A stretch of 64,000 bases of DNA from a bacterium (GCA_028724545.1 JAQYCU010000039.1:62001-126000); one strand, 5' to 3'; shown: positions 36,374-45,896, counted from the stretch's first letter. Notes: generated from the letters alone by a model not told the origin. A program made the numbers and translations.

Positions 36374-38734
36374 ATGAAAGTAGCAGACGGATTTTGGTTA
36401 AGCAAAAAGGGGTATGATGTACAATATGCTTCCCAGGCATACAAGGTAGAAACTACAGAAAATTCTATCAAGGTTCTTGCAACTCCATACACAGTAATGA
36501 ACAGAGGTATGACACTTGGTGGACCAAACCTGGAAATCACATATTCTTCTACATCAGAGAATATTATCAAAGTGCATATTGACCATTACAGAGGTGGACT
36601 TGACAATATTCCACGTTATGAATTAAACGAGGACACAGGATATACTCCTGTTATCAACAAGTCAGAAGACAAGTACGAACTGATTTCAGGAAATACCAAA
36701 GTAGTTATCAAAAAGGGTGACGACTGGGATGTACAGTTCTATTATAAAGACAGACATTTAACAGGTGGAGCATGGCGTTCTGCTTCTATCATTTCAGAAA
36801 GCCAGTTTACTGCCAATGCAAGAATGAACCTGCAGGAAGATGATGAATTTTTCAACTATCCACAGGATGCACATACAACCTATCTTCGTGAGCAGTTAAA
36901 GACAGATATCGGTGAATGTATCTACGGATTTGGTGAGAAGTTCACACCATTCGTAAAGAACGGTCAGACAGTTGAAACATGGAACTGCGATGGTGGTACC
37001 TGCTCAGACCAGAGTTACAAAACAGTACCATTCTATATCTCATCTAAGAGTTATGGTGTATTTGTTAACAGCTCTGATAAAGTATCATTTGAAGTAAACT
37101 CTGATACCGTATCCAAAGTTTCCTTTACGGTACCTGGTGAAGAGTTAGAATATTTCGTTATTGGTGGCGAAAACTTAGAGGAAGTACTGGAGCATTATAC
37201 AACACTGACAGGAAAGCCAGCACTTCCACCGGCATATACATTTGGTTTATGGCTGTCTACTTCATTCACAACAAACTACGATGAAGAAACAGTAAACAGC
37301 TTTATTGACGGTATGGCAGAAAGAAAGATTCCACTTCAGGTATTCCACTTCGACTGTTTCTGGATGAAAGAGTATGAATGGTGTAACTTTGAATGGGATA
37401 AAGATATGTTCCCAGACCCAGAAGGTATGTTAAAACGTCTTCATGACAAAGGACTGGAAATCTGTGTATGGATTAACTCTTACATTGCACAGCAGTCAAA
37501 ACTGTTCGATATCGGAAAAGAAAAAGGTTACTTCATCAAGAACCTTGACGGAAGTGTATTCCAGGCAGATTTGTGGCAGCCGGGTATGGCTATCGTTGAC
37601 TTCACAAATCCGGAAGCATGCGACTGGTTCAAGGGTCTGTTAAAGAAATTATTTGATATGGGTGTTAACAACATCAAGACAGACTTTGGTGAGAGAATCC
37701 CTACAAAATGTAAATACTACAATGGAATGGACCCAATCAAGATGCATAACTACTACACATATCTTTACAATAAGTGTGTATTTGAAGCATTGGAAGAATA
37801 TTATGGAAAAGACAAAGCCTGCCTCTTCGCACGTAGTGCAACAGTAGGTGGACAGAAGTTCCCAGTACACTGGGGTGGTGACTGCTACGCAGAATATTCA
37901 GCTATGGCAGAAACACTTCGTGGTGGATTATCACTCTGCTCATCAGGTTTCGGTTTCTTCTCACACGATATGGGTGGATTTGAAGCAACAGCTCCTGCTG
38001 ATGTATATAAGAGATGGTGTGCATTTGGTCTATTATCTACACACAGCCGTCTGCACGGTTCTACTTCTTACAGAGTGCCTTGGGTTTATGACAAAGATGG
38101 TGATACAGAGGCATGTGATGTACTTCGTCACTACACGGTATTAAAGGGAAGATTAATGCCATATCTCTGGGCACAGGCTAACAAAACACATACAGTTGGT
38201 GTGCCAATGATGCGTTCTATGATTATTGCATTTACAGATGATACAGCATGTAAATATCTTGACCAGCAGTATATGCTCGGTGACAACCTTTGCATCGTAC
38301 CTGTTATGAATGAAGAAGGAACAGCAGAATTTTATGTACCGGATTGTGGAACATGGACAGATATTCAGTCTGGTGAAACATACGAAGGTGGAAAGTACTA
38401 CACAAGAACATGTGATTACTTCCAGACACCAATTCTTGCCCGTCCAAACAGCATCGTAACATATGGTAACTTTGATGCAGAAGATAAGATGACAGTTGTA
38501 TATGACTATCTTCAGGATGCAGAAGCAGTTGTATATGGTCTGGAAGATGGAAAGACAGCAGAAGCTACTATCTTCGACAGCGAATCAAACAAGATTACAG
38601 ACATCAAAGCAAGCCGTAACGGCAATGTGATTACAGTTTCTTATGCAGCTACTGATAAGTCATTCAAGGTAACAGCAGAAGGAAAGACTGTAGAAGCAAA
38701 GGCAGGTTCTACAAGCGTAGAAATTGCTCTGTAA
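36374..38734 (+). CDS. GH31 alpha-xylosidase (YicI type)
   Basis: 786 residues. Releases alpha-xylose from xyloglucan-type oligosaccharides in characterised relatives. Nucleophile D437 in IKTDFGERIP and acid/base D503 in VHWGGDC; their 66-residue spacing equals that of E. coli YicI (D416, D482). Preceding N-terminal beta-sandwich and following two beta domains are present. No signal peptide, so it works on imported sugars. AAGGAGAG precedes the ATG. The gene uses AAC, TTC, TAC and GGT far more than its neighbours, a mark of high expression. The nearby AraC regulator and HAD protein may belong to the same sugar system. Confidence 0.92.
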   Translation: MKVADGFWLSKKGYDVQYASQAYKVETTENSIKVLATPYTVMNRGMTLGGPNLEITYSSTSENIIKVHIDHYRGGLDNIPRYELNEDTGYTPVINKSEDKYELISGNTKVVIKKGDDWDVQFYYKDRHLTGGAWRSASIISESQFTANARMNLQEDDEFFNYPQDAHTTYLREQLKTDIGECIYGFGEKFTPFVKNGQTVETWNCDGGTCSDQSYKTVPFYISSKSYGVFVNSSDKVSFEVNSDTVSKVSFTVPGEELEYFVIGGENLEEVLEHYTTLTGKPALPPAYTFGLWLSTSFTTNYDEETVNSFIDGMAERKIPLQVFHFDCFWMKEYEWCNFEWDKDMFPDPEGMLKRLHDKGLEICVWINSYIAQQSKLFDIGKEKGYFIKNLDGSVFQADLWQPGMAIVDFTNPEACDWFKGLLKKLFDMGVNNIKTDFGERIPTKCKYYNGMDPIKMHNYYTYLYNKCVFEALEEYYGKDKACLFARSATVGGQKFPVHWGGDCYAEYSAMAETLRGGLSLCSSGFGFFSHDMGGFEATAPADVYKRWCAFGLLSTHSRLHGSTSYRVPWVYDKDGDTEACDVLRHYTVLKGRLMPYLWAQANKTHTVGVPMMRSMIIAFTDDTACKYLDQQYMLGDNLCIVPVMNEEGTAEFYVPDCGTWTDIQSGETYEGGKYYTRTCDYFQTPILARPNSIVTYGNFDAEDKMTVVYDYLQDAEAVVYGLEDGKTAEATIFDSESNKITDIKASRNGNVITVSYAATDKSFKVTAEGKTVEAKAGSTSVEIAL

Positions 38735-38753
38735 TCTGGAAACGATTATAAAA

Positions 38754-39587
38754 ATGAAACAAAGATTTAATAAAAATCATCAAAGACAAACGCTGACAGC
38801 TATATGTGTCGGGATTTTGTTGCTGGTTTGTCTGGGGCTTTTGATAAAAAATGCTGCCAGACAAACAGAAACAAAAGAGGCGATGGTGCCAAAAACGGTG
38901 GCAACTGCTACGGCAAAACCGAAAAGCACGCCACAGCCTACACCAAAGCCAGAACCAACACCAAAGCCGGAAGAAAGCATTTATTCTTATCTGCAAGGCC
39001 CGAAGTCGTGGAAACAGCGTCTGAAATGGTCAGGTGAATGGGGAACTTCTTTTTATGATGGAGGTTCCTTTGGTGGATTCGGATGTGGATTGTGCTGCAT
39101 TGCCAATGTGTATTCTTCTCTTACCAAATACCAGTGTACACCGGTAGATGCTTATTCCTATGCCAAGAAAAAGACAGGCTATGGTGGTGGAGGTGCTATT
39201 GACTGGGGATATATGCGCCGTACATTAACATCAGCCGGTTTTGCGTGCAAGGTAAGAAGAAAGCCGTCTTCGTATGCAGCATTTCAAGAAGTGATTGCAA
39301 AAAATAAGTGTGCGATTGTGCTGGTAAGCAGTTATTTTTCAGACTGTTACTGGAAAGATACGCCGGGACATTATGTTACGATTTTTCTGTATGACAGGAA
39401 AACGGACAAAGTATTTCTGGCAGATTCCGGGGACCCGAACCACAACCGGCACTGGGTGTCGCTAAAGAAGATATACAAATCGCTGAAAACATCCAGTCCG
39501 TGGCATTATTTGACGGTAAAAGAATACCGGGAAGAGAATGATGCCTGGAAGCACAAGTCAGCAAAAGGGAACTGGGTTTCCAAATGA
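38754..39587 (+). CDS. Exported C39-like cysteine peptidase
   Basis: 277 residues from the ATG at 38754 (weak TGGAAA site; it begins 19 bases after the GH31 gene). A membrane anchor or signal (about 15-33), a Pro/Lys/Thr repeat linker (about 54-73, TPKPEPTPKPEE) and a papain-fold domain of the C39-like type: catalytic C111 in GGFGCGLCCIA, H206 in TPGHYVTIF and D224 in LADSGDP. It should act outside the membrane, on peptides or cell-wall material; the C39-like family also includes inactive members, but here the triad is intact. A terminator follows. Confidence 0.8.
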   Translation: MKQRFNKNHQRQTLTAICVGILLLVCLGLLIKNAARQTETKEAMVPKTVATATAKPKSTPQPTPKPEPTPKPEESIYSYLQGPKSWKQRLKWSGEWGTSFYDGGSFGGFGCGLCCIANVYSSLTKYQCTPVDAYSYAKKKTGYGGGGAIDWGYMRRTLTSAGFACKVRRKPSSYAAFQEVIAKNKCAIVLVSSYFSDCYWKDTPGHYVTIFLYDRKTDKVFLADSGDPNHNRHWVSLKKIYKSLKTSSPWHYLTVKEYREENDAWKHKSAKGNWVSK

Positions 39588-39615
39588 TGATAAAAACAAA
39601 AATAGGATTATTTCA

Positions 39616-39656
39616 TCCCGTCAGGATATTGCCGAGGCAGCCTGACGGGATTTTTT
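39616..39656 (+). terminator. Rho-independent terminator of the C39-like gene
   Basis: Perfect 10-base stem TCCCGTCAGG (39616-39625) with CCTGACGGGA (39641-39650) and six T. Confidence 0.93.
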
Positions 39657-39728
39657 GTTTTTTTGCAAAGAGTCAGGTGAAATTTTGTTATTATGGGATG
39701 TTTTTCAGGGGGATTCTGTTTAGGACGA

Positions 39729-39783
39729 AACACTGCGAAGTCATTGCAAATGAATTGATTTAGCAGTGTTTATTTGTTATAGT
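39729..39783 (+). promoter_or_regulatory. AraC-gene promoter with inverted-repeat operator
   Basis: TTGATT (39755-39760), 17-base spacer, TATAGT (39778-39783). An 8-base inverted repeat, AACACTGC (39729-39736) and GCAGTGTT (39763-39770), straddles the -35 box, its right arm inside the spacer: a natural operator position, perhaps for autoregulation. Confidence 0.65.
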
Positions 39784-39867
39784 GAATTTATATTAACAGG
39801 ATTACGAAAAAAAATGAGTGACAGGAAACAGAAAATAAAGAATCATTTGTTTTGAGGAGGAAGAAAA

Positions 39868-40842
39868 TTGGGGAGCAAAAAAGAGTACGAAGAAAAGCAA
39901 CGGCACGGAACGGTGGAACTTCCGGTGGGATTGCACAAGATGGAATATCCGGAGGGAACGGATGTTATTTTTTATCTGCACTGGCATCAGGAATTTGAGT
40001 TTCTGGTTTTGACGAAAGGTAAAATTCTGTTCACGATTCAGGATAATGAATATGAGCTAAATGTAGGAGATGGTGTGTTTATCAATTCTAACCTGCTGCA
40101 TTCAGCGAGGACAGTAGACGGACAGGCGTGTTCCTTTTTTGCAGTTGTATTTTCCTATGAGGCACTGGAAGATGATATTCACAGTCCGTTTGCAAAAAAA
40201 TATATTCGTCCTGTTCTGAATGGGAAGTATCTGCTGGAGGAATATCTGGCAGCAGACAGTCCAATAGGACCTCACAAGGAACTCGCAACGGCACGGGAAG
40301 GGATTCCGGAGATTGATGAGTTTCCACTGCGTTTTCGTGACCAGATTCAGCTCTCCTGGCAGCAGGAAGTTATATTTTGGCTGTCGCAGATTAGCCAATG
40401 TCCGGAGCATGAACTGGGACCATATGAACTGCTGGTAAAGAGCAGGCTGTTGTCCATCTGGAATCTTATGTATCATCATGGAAAAAGTAACCGGAAATAC
40501 CGTTTTCAGGAGAACGCTTCTTCTGAGCGTCTGGCACCGGTAGTAGCCTATATGAAGGAAAATTTTGCTTACGAGATTACGTTATCCGAACTGGCAGAGA
40601 TGATTCCGATGAGTGAAGGGCAGTTTTGCCGTGTATTTAAGCAGCATATGAAGATGTCACCTATGCAGTATCTGTTGCGATACCGGATTTTGCAAAGCTG
40701 CCGTCTGTTGCAGGAAACAGATAAGAAAATCGGCGAAATTGCCAATCTGACGGGATTTAACAATATCAGTTATTTTAATAAAGTATTTTTGAAGACAATC
40801 GGCTGTACCCCAAAAGAATATAGGAACAGCAGCAGTTATTAA
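39868..40842 (+). CDS. AraC-family regulator with cupin sensor
   Basis: 324 residues from a TTG start with GAGGAGG nine bases upstream. N-terminal cupin/jelly-roll sugar-binding domain (about 20-100, HWHQEFEFLVLTKG and VGDGVFINSNLLHS), a helical middle, and two C-terminal HTH motifs (about 220-320, ITLSELAEMIPMSEGQFCRVF and then IGEIANLTGFNNISYFNKVF). Such proteins normally switch on sugar-use genes; the GH31 enzyme upstream and the HAD protein 12 bases downstream are the obvious candidates. Confidence 0.93.
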   Translation: MGSKKEYEEKQRHGTVELPVGLHKMEYPEGTDVIFYLHWHQEFEFLVLTKGKILFTIQDNEYELNVGDGVFINSNLLHSARTVDGQACSFFAVVFSYEALEDDIHSPFAKKYIRPVLNGKYLLEEYLAADSPIGPHKELATAREGIPEIDEFPLRFRDQIQLSWQQEVIFWLSQISQCPEHELGPYELLVKSRLLSIWNLMYHHGKSNRKYRFQENASSERLAPVVAYMKENFAYEITLSELAEMIPMSEGQFCRVFKQHMKMSPMQYLLRYRILQSCRLLQETDKKIGEIANLTGFNNISYFNKVFLKTIGCTPKEYRNSSSY

Positions 40843-40853
40843 AGGAGAAAGAA

Positions 40854-41519
40854 ATGCCAATAAGGGAGAAAACAATATTGCAGGCAGTGAAACATTATCA
40901 GAACAAAAAAGCGTTTTTATTTGATATGGACGGACTGATTTTTGATACAGAACGATTGTTTATGGAGCAGCTGGCTGTTGTGATGAAAGAACAGGGATAC
41001 GAACTGACGAGAGAAATTTACGCAGAAACATTAGGGACGTGTGGAAGTTTTTTGCAGGAACTGATGCAGTCGCATTATGGCAGTCAGTATCCTTTTCAGG
41101 AAATTAGCCAGGAAGCAGACAGGAGAGTACGCATGGTTGCAGACACGGTAGGGCTTACGGTCAAGACAGGAATACCGGAAGTGCTTTCTTATTTGGCTGA
41201 CAGGTCAGTGCCATGTGTGGTTGCTTCGTCTACCAGAAGTGATAAGGTGGCATTTTATTTAGAAAAAGCAGGAATTGCACATTATTTTCGGGATATTGTC
41301 GGTGGAGAAATGGCAGAAAGGTCAAAACCAGAGCCGGACATTTTTTTGCTTGCCAGTCAGAAAGCAGGGGAAAGCCCACAGGATTGCGTGGTGTTGGAAG
41401 ATTCTGAAAATGGTGTCAGGGCAGCACTTGCTGCCGGTTGCGACGTGATTTGCGTACCGGATTTGAAAGTGCCGTCGCAGCAGGTTTTGCAGCAGGTTCA
41501 GGCAGTGGTAATGCCGTAA
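40854..41519 (+). CDS. HAD hydrolase, beta-phosphoglucomutase-like
   Basis: 221 residues. HAD superfamily with a helical cap: nucleophile motif FLFDMDGLIFDTE, motif II SSTRSDK, motif III Lys in KPEPDIF and motif IV VLEDSENGVRAA. This subfamily contains beta-phosphoglucomutases and sugar-phosphate phosphatases; the exact substrate cannot be read from the sequence. AAAGGAG precedes the ATG, 12 bases after the AraC gene, so both are co-transcribed. Confidence 0.9.
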   Translation: MPIREKTILQAVKHYQNKKAFLFDMDGLIFDTERLFMEQLAVVMKEQGYELTREIYAETLGTCGSFLQELMQSHYGSQYPFQEISQEADRRVRMVADTVGLTVKTGIPEVLSYLADRSVPCVVASSTRSDKVAFYLEKAGIAHYFRDIVGGEMAERSKPEPDIFLLASQKAGESPQDCVVLEDSENGVRAALAAGCDVICVPDLKVPSQQVLQQVQAVVMP

Positions 41520-41667
41520 AGGGGACATATTTTGACCGTTCGATATGGTTTTTACGACCGTTCAGCAAAAAGGGGTTGTTTTGGTTTTGGGTTTATGCTA
41601 TGGTTTCTGCAAATGAAAGAATCAGACAGAAGATGTCGCTATAAAAGTAAGAGGGGGAAAGAGGCAT

Positions 41668-42519
41668 ATGCGTAACAAAAAAAGATATGTTATTTTTATT
41701 ATGGTATTACTTCTTGTAATAAGTATTATTTTTGTTTGCCGTCATCTGATGATGCAGGAACATTCGCAGATAATGGGCAAAAATGAAACACAGTTAAGTG
41801 ATTATGCAGGAAGTACATGGTATTCAGAACAGACGGGGTGTCTGATGGAAGAGTCTGAAAACAAAGGAGAATGGTCGGTATTAATGGAATATAAGGGAGT
41901 ACGGTCATGGCAGCCATTATACCGTGTAAAAGATAAATGGGAATTGCATTTATATGATTATAGTGATGCAACAGCGACAAACGAAGAACTGGCACAGGGT
42001 GTCCAAAAAATACAACTGTCCATCAGTATATCGGAGAAAAAGGACAAAACAGTTCTGCGAATGTATAACATTTCAGATATAAGAAGTGATAAAAAAGAAA
42101 CACAGGCATCAAACGTGTTTGAGGGGAAGAAAGAAATAGAATTTCAAAAAGTTCCAAATCAGAATTTGTACGAATATGCAGACAGCGTATGGCAGAACAA
42201 GGAACTTGGATATCGGGTAGAAGTGCAAGGTGACGAAGCGTATTGTATTTTACAATATCAGGGAAATCAGGAGAGATATTTTTTGGGAGATTTGCCAGAT
42301 GAATTATGGAAGTCGTTAGAGTATGCAGAGTCAACAGAATCAGAAGAGTGTGCTGCCCCGGAAATTGATTTTAAAGCACTTATTTTGGAATCTGATGGTG
42401 AAATGATTATGACATGGTCTGATTTTGCGATAACGGGAAGAAAGAAACAAGAAGATACAGAAAAACTGCGAACGCTATTTCAGCAATATGACAAAATTGT
42501 ATTTCAGCGTGTGAAATAA
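41668..42519 (+). CDS. Membrane-anchored protein with internal duplication, unknown
   Basis: 283 residues. A basic N-terminus and one hydrophobic segment (about 7-24) anchor or export it. Two related units follow: DYAGSTWYSEQTGCLMEE (from about 45) and EYADSVWQNKELGYRVEV (from about 169), each followed by a strand-rich stretch, pointing to a duplicated small beta domain. I do not recognise the family. GGGGGAAAGAGG precedes the ATG. Likely sits on the outer face of the membrane. Confidence 0.7.
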   Translation: MRNKKRYVIFIMVLLLVISIIFVCRHLMMQEHSQIMGKNETQLSDYAGSTWYSEQTGCLMEESENKGEWSVLMEYKGVRSWQPLYRVKDKWELHLYDYSDATATNEELAQGVQKIQLSISISEKKDKTVLRMYNISDIRSDKKETQASNVFEGKKEIEFQKVPNQNLYEYADSVWQNKELGYRVEVQGDEAYCILQYQGNQERYFLGDLPDELWKSLEYAESTESEECAAPEIDFKALILESDGEMIMTWSDFAITGRKKQEDTEKLRTLFQQYDKIVFQRVK

Positions 42520-42536
42520 CTCCATTACTGCAAATA

Positions 42537-43601
42537 TTATTTCGGCAGCTTTTTTATGACATAATTGGCAGACACAAAAGCTGTAATCAGGCAGACGCTA
42601 CCCAGCAGGATTGCCAGCACAAAAACAAGCAGGGCAATCGAAAAGGCATAGCGTATCTGGAACAGACAGACACCGAGCAACAGGAATAAAATCAGAATGG
42701 CAAGTGCGTAATACACCCGCTGCGTAATCAGGCGTGAGCGCAGGGAACGCTTCATTTCCAGTGCAAGTATATCATCTTTTTTGAAATCCTCAAAAGTTTT
42801 TCCTCTGCTTCCCAGCAATTGCAGATAATTTAAATGCAGATATTGGGAAACGGCATGATGGATTTCTGTATCAGAGCGTCTGGTCAGGACAAAACCACCA
42901 ATTGTCAGCAGAGAAATAGCATGACTGTTATAAAGTGTATTGTGAACACCGGACAGGGAAATGAAGAAAACATATCCCATAAAAAGCTGAAATAGTGTGG
43001 CCTGATACTGCTTGTCTGCTCCGGTTCCAACAATGCCTAAAATGGCAATAAAACAGAATAATGCACTCAGGCAAAATGAAATGACATAACGGGTATTGAT
43101 TTTTTTCCTGCCGGTTTGTTTGTCGGATAGCGCAGCACTGGCAGGAGAATTTTCCGGTAAATCTTGTGTCAGCAGAAATTTCCGGACGAGCATTTTGCTA
43201 ATGGTATTGTACAGAAGCAGTCCGGCAAGCAGAACCGTTATCAAGAGAAAAGAAAACGGTGCAGTAAAACCAGTCATATTGTTTTTGTCTGTAACAAAAC
43301 GGAAAGAACAGAAAATAATGCCAAAAAAGAAAAGCAGCATGGACAATTCTGTAAAAAAATTCAGGCACAGATAAAATCCAAAAAATGGCTGGTTTTTTCG
43401 CGTCATATCTTTACAATGGCGCAAAAGATTGCCGTTAATGATTTTCTGGGGTTTTATGCCAAAGTATGCTGCATTTTCCAATATTCTTTTTTCATCAGAA
43501 AGTGTCTGTTCTATCATTGCTTTTGGCAAAAAGGACTCTGCTTCCTGTAAAAATTGTGACTTAACCGTGTCAAAAGAAAAAGGGGTTGTCGTTTCCTGCA
43601 T
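42537..43601 (-). CDS. Multi-pass membrane protein, unknown
   Basis: 354 residues from the ATG at 43601 (GGAGG ten bases upstream). A soluble N-terminal part of about 75 residues is followed by roughly six hydrophobic segments in three pairs (about 78-105, 118-140, 175-225, 305-350), with a charged loop between about 240 and 300. No transporter or enzyme motif is visible. Last gene of a reverse operon after two small soluble proteins (43686-43949 and 44067-44687). Confidence 0.75.
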   Translation of the reverse strand: MQETTTPFSFDTVKSQFLQEAESFLPKAMIEQTLSDEKRILENAAYFGIKPQKIINGNLLRHCKDMTRKNQPFFGFYLCLNFFTELSMLLFFFGIIFCSFRFVTDKNNMTGFTAPFSFLLITVLLAGLLLYNTISKMLVRKFLLTQDLPENSPASAALSDKQTGRKKINTRYVISFCLSALFCFIAILGIVGTGADKQYQATLFQLFMGYVFFISLSGVHNTLYNSHAISLLTIGGFVLTRRSDTEIHHAVSQYLHLNYLQLLGSRGKTFEDFKKDDILALEMKRSLRSRLITQRVYYALAILILFLLLGVCLFQIRYAFSIALLVFVLAILLGSVCLITAFVSANYVIKKLPK

Positions 43602-43685
43602 CGTAAGTTCCTCCGTAAATATCATATCCGGTGCTGCTTCCCTGTATTTAGCAAAAGCAGGGAAGCTCCGGTAGAAAGTTTATAT

Positions 43686-43949
43686 TTAGTTTTTGATAAA
43701 CGGCTTCAAAAATTCATACTGTTTTTTCTGAGCCGGCGTCATCTGGGCAGAAAAAATTTCCGTCAGCAGCTGGTTTTCTTCCTCTGTAAAAGCCAGCCCC
43801 TCCTGATCCATCTGCTTTTTCCACTCCATCAGAACGGGAAGTGCTTCTGTGATTTTTTTGTGGTTCAGTGTATCAACTAAAAGTTCAATCATTTGCTGTT
43901 TTTTGGGATTCATCTTCTGGAAAGCCGGATTGTTCATAAATTCTTTCAT
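43686..43949 (-). CDS. Small helical protein, unknown
   Basis: 87 residues from the ATG at 43949, preceded by AAGAGGG; upstream in-frame ATGs (up to 44024) lack a ribosome site. Starts MKEFMNNPAFQKMNPKKQQM and is predicted all-helical and soluble. Its C-terminus, AQMTPAQKKQYEFL, closely resembles the C-terminus of the protein encoded just upstream (SQLNPEQKATFEQL), suggesting a shared small domain. Function unknown; middle gene of the reverse operon. Confidence 0.65.
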   Translation of the reverse strand: MKEFMNNPAFQKMNPKKQQMIELLVDTLNHKKITEALPVLMEWKKQMDQEGLAFTEEENQLLTEIFSAQMTPAQKKQYEFLKPFIKN

Positions 43950-44066
43950 ATTACCCTCTTTATTTTTCATACTATCCTTACTGAAAACAACTTGTTGCAT
44001 CATTTCTGTCATATGCTGTCCCATATTTGGTACAGTACATATGACACAATTTTTTGATACAGACTT

Positions 44067-44687
44067 TTATGATACGGATTCATTATACATCATATTCTGT
44101 AGTTGTTCAAAGGTTGCTTTTTGCTCTGGATTTAATTGCGACATTAAAAATTCTTTCAGTAAATTATTCTGGCTGCTTTGCTGCTCCTGACGGGGCGTGG
44201 CAGCAAAGCCGTTTCCTAATGCCCCCAACCCGTTAATTAACTGAAACAGCATCTGCATAGGGTTGTTACTCTGATAAGGGGCAGCAGATGCAGCATTTAA
44301 GTCGGGAGTGCCGTCTTCGGAGTCAGAGTCTTTTTCGGCGAAGGGAGCGTGGGAACGCATAAAAGAGTTGTAATTTTGCAGCAGTTTGCCAGCATTCATA
44401 AAGTTTAATACAGTCTGCACCATATCCGATTCACGGGGAGTTAAAAATTCCTGAATGTGCAGCAAAAGTCCCTGCAAATCCGGGTGAAAAGTCGCGCTTT
44501 CCGAACCGGCTTCAGCAGCTTCTAAGGGATAATCCCCATCTGCACTATCCGGTTCCTGCCGTGCAAGCCGGGCAAAAGAATCGGCTTTGAGCAATAATTG
44601 GATACCGTAACGGCTGCCGGGGGCAACATACGGCAGGGCAGCTTCCAGAATTGCCATCTGGCGTTGATGTTCATTTTTATATTTCAT
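44067..44687 (-). CDS. Helical protein, unknown
   Basis: 206 residues; GGAGG precedes the ATG. N-terminus KYKNEHQRQMAILEAALPYV, an acidic low-complexity middle (about 45-70 and 120-150) and a Gln/Asn-rich C-terminal part ending with the SQLNPEQKATFEQLQNMM motif shared with the next gene. No membrane segment. First gene of the reverse operon that ends in a multi-pass membrane protein. I do not recognise it. Confidence 0.7.
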   Translation of the reverse strand: MKYKNEHQRQMAILEAALPYVAPGSRYGIQLLLKADSFARLARQEPDSADGDYPLEAAEAGSESATFHPDLQGLLLHIQEFLTPRESDMVQTVLNFMNAGKLLQNYNSFMRSHAPFAEKDSDSEDGTPDLNAASAAPYQSNNPMQMLFQLINGLGALGNGFAATPRQEQQSSQNNLLKEFLMSQLNPEQKATFEQLQNMMYNESVS

Positions 44688-44818
44688 ATCAGACCTCCGA
44701 AATAAATCAAATCTATCTAAATCTATGACGGTTACAGGAAAACTATTCCCAAAGCAGCGGGCAGTTTTGGAAAATGTTTTGGCAGTGTGAAATTTCTTTG
44801 CATATTTGCAATGGAAAG

Positions 44819-44847
44819 TTTGACAGAACAGGGGATTTAGTGTAACG
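44819..44847 (+). promoter_or_regulatory. Candidate sigmaA promoter of trpS-aroC
   Basis: TTGACA (44819-44824), 17-base spacer, TAACGT (44842-44847); the -10 is imperfect. No T-box or other leader is visible before trpS. Confidence 0.5.
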
Positions 44848-44891
44848 TAATATTAGATTTTTATCGCCTTATTATGGCAGAAGGAGTGCTT

Positions 44892-45896
44892 ATGATGAAT
44901 GACAAAAAAATTCTGTATAGTGGTATGCAGGCAACAGGAAATCTTACATTGGGAAATTATTTAGGAGCATTAAAAAACTGGGTTTCATTAAATGAAGAAT
45001 ATGAGTGCTTCTGGGGAGTTATGGATTTACATTCTCTTACGGTGCGTCAGGTACCGGCTGAGTTTCGCAAGAGAGCGAGAAATCTTCTGGTTCTCTATAT
45101 AGCAGCAGGGCTGGACCCAAAGAAAAACTGCATTTATTTTCAGTCACACGTATCAGCACATGCCGAGTTAAGCTGGCTGTTAAGCTGTTTTACTTATATG
45201 GGTGAGTTAAACCGTATGACACAGTTCAAGGACAAAGCAGCAAAGCATGCAGATAATATCAATGCCGGTCTGTTTACCTATCCGGTGCTGATGGCAGCAG
45301 ACATTTTGCTTTATCAGGCAGATTATGTTCCGATTGGCAAGGACCAAAAGCAGCATTTGGAAATTACACGCGATATAGCAGAACGTTTTAACAGCATCTA
45401 TGGTGATGTGTTTAAGATACCGGAGCCTTATTTTGGAAAGTCCGGAGCAAAGATTATGAGTCTGCAGGACCCGTCCAAGAAGATGTCAAAGTCTGACGAA
45501 AATGTCAACGGAAGTATTTATCTGATGGATGACCCGGATACGATTGTGCGCAAGTGTAAACGTGCTGTTACGGACTCTGACAGTGAAGTGCGTTATAGCG
45601 AAGACAAACCGGGAGTCAGCAATCTTCTGGAGATATATAGTGCCTGTACAGGAAAGTCGATTGCAGAGTCTGAAAAAGAATTTGCCGGTGTTGGATATGG
45701 CGATTTCAAAATGGGCGTGGCAGAGGCTGTTATTTCTGTATTAAAACCATTACAGGACGAATATGAACGTCTGTTAAAAGAAAAAGAGTATATCGACAGT
45801 CTTATTAAGGAAAATGATGAAAAAGCAAGTTATTTTGCCAATAAGACACTTCGCAAAGTAAAGAAAAAATTAGGCTTGACGGAGATGCCGAGATAG
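44892..45896 (+). CDS. trpS: Tryptophanyl-tRNA synthetase
   Basis: 334 residues from the ATG at 44892, six bases after AAGGAG; an ATG at 44874 precedes that site and the next codon (44895) is also ATG. Class I synthetase: SGMQATGNLTLGNYLGAL (HIGH region), DHKQHLE-type site as KDQKQHLEITRDIAERFN, and KMSKS as KKMSKSDENVNG. Charges tRNA-Trp. Followed 21 bases later by aroC, which makes the precursor of tryptophan, so the pairing is metabolic sense. Confidence 0.97.
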   Translation: MMNDKKILYSGMQATGNLTLGNYLGALKNWVSLNEEYECFWGVMDLHSLTVRQVPAEFRKRARNLLVLYIAAGLDPKKNCIYFQSHVSAHAELSWLLSCFTYMGELNRMTQFKDKAAKHADNINAGLFTYPVLMAADILLYQADYVPIGKDQKQHLEITRDIAERFNSIYGDVFKIPEPYFGKSGAKIMSLQDPSKKMSKSDENVNGSIYLMDDPDTIVRKCKRAVTDSDSEVRYSEDKPGVSNLLEIYSACTGKSIAESEKEFAGVGYGDFKMGVAEAVISVLKPLQDEYERLLKEKEYIDSLIKENDEKASYFANKTLRKVKKKLGLTEMPR

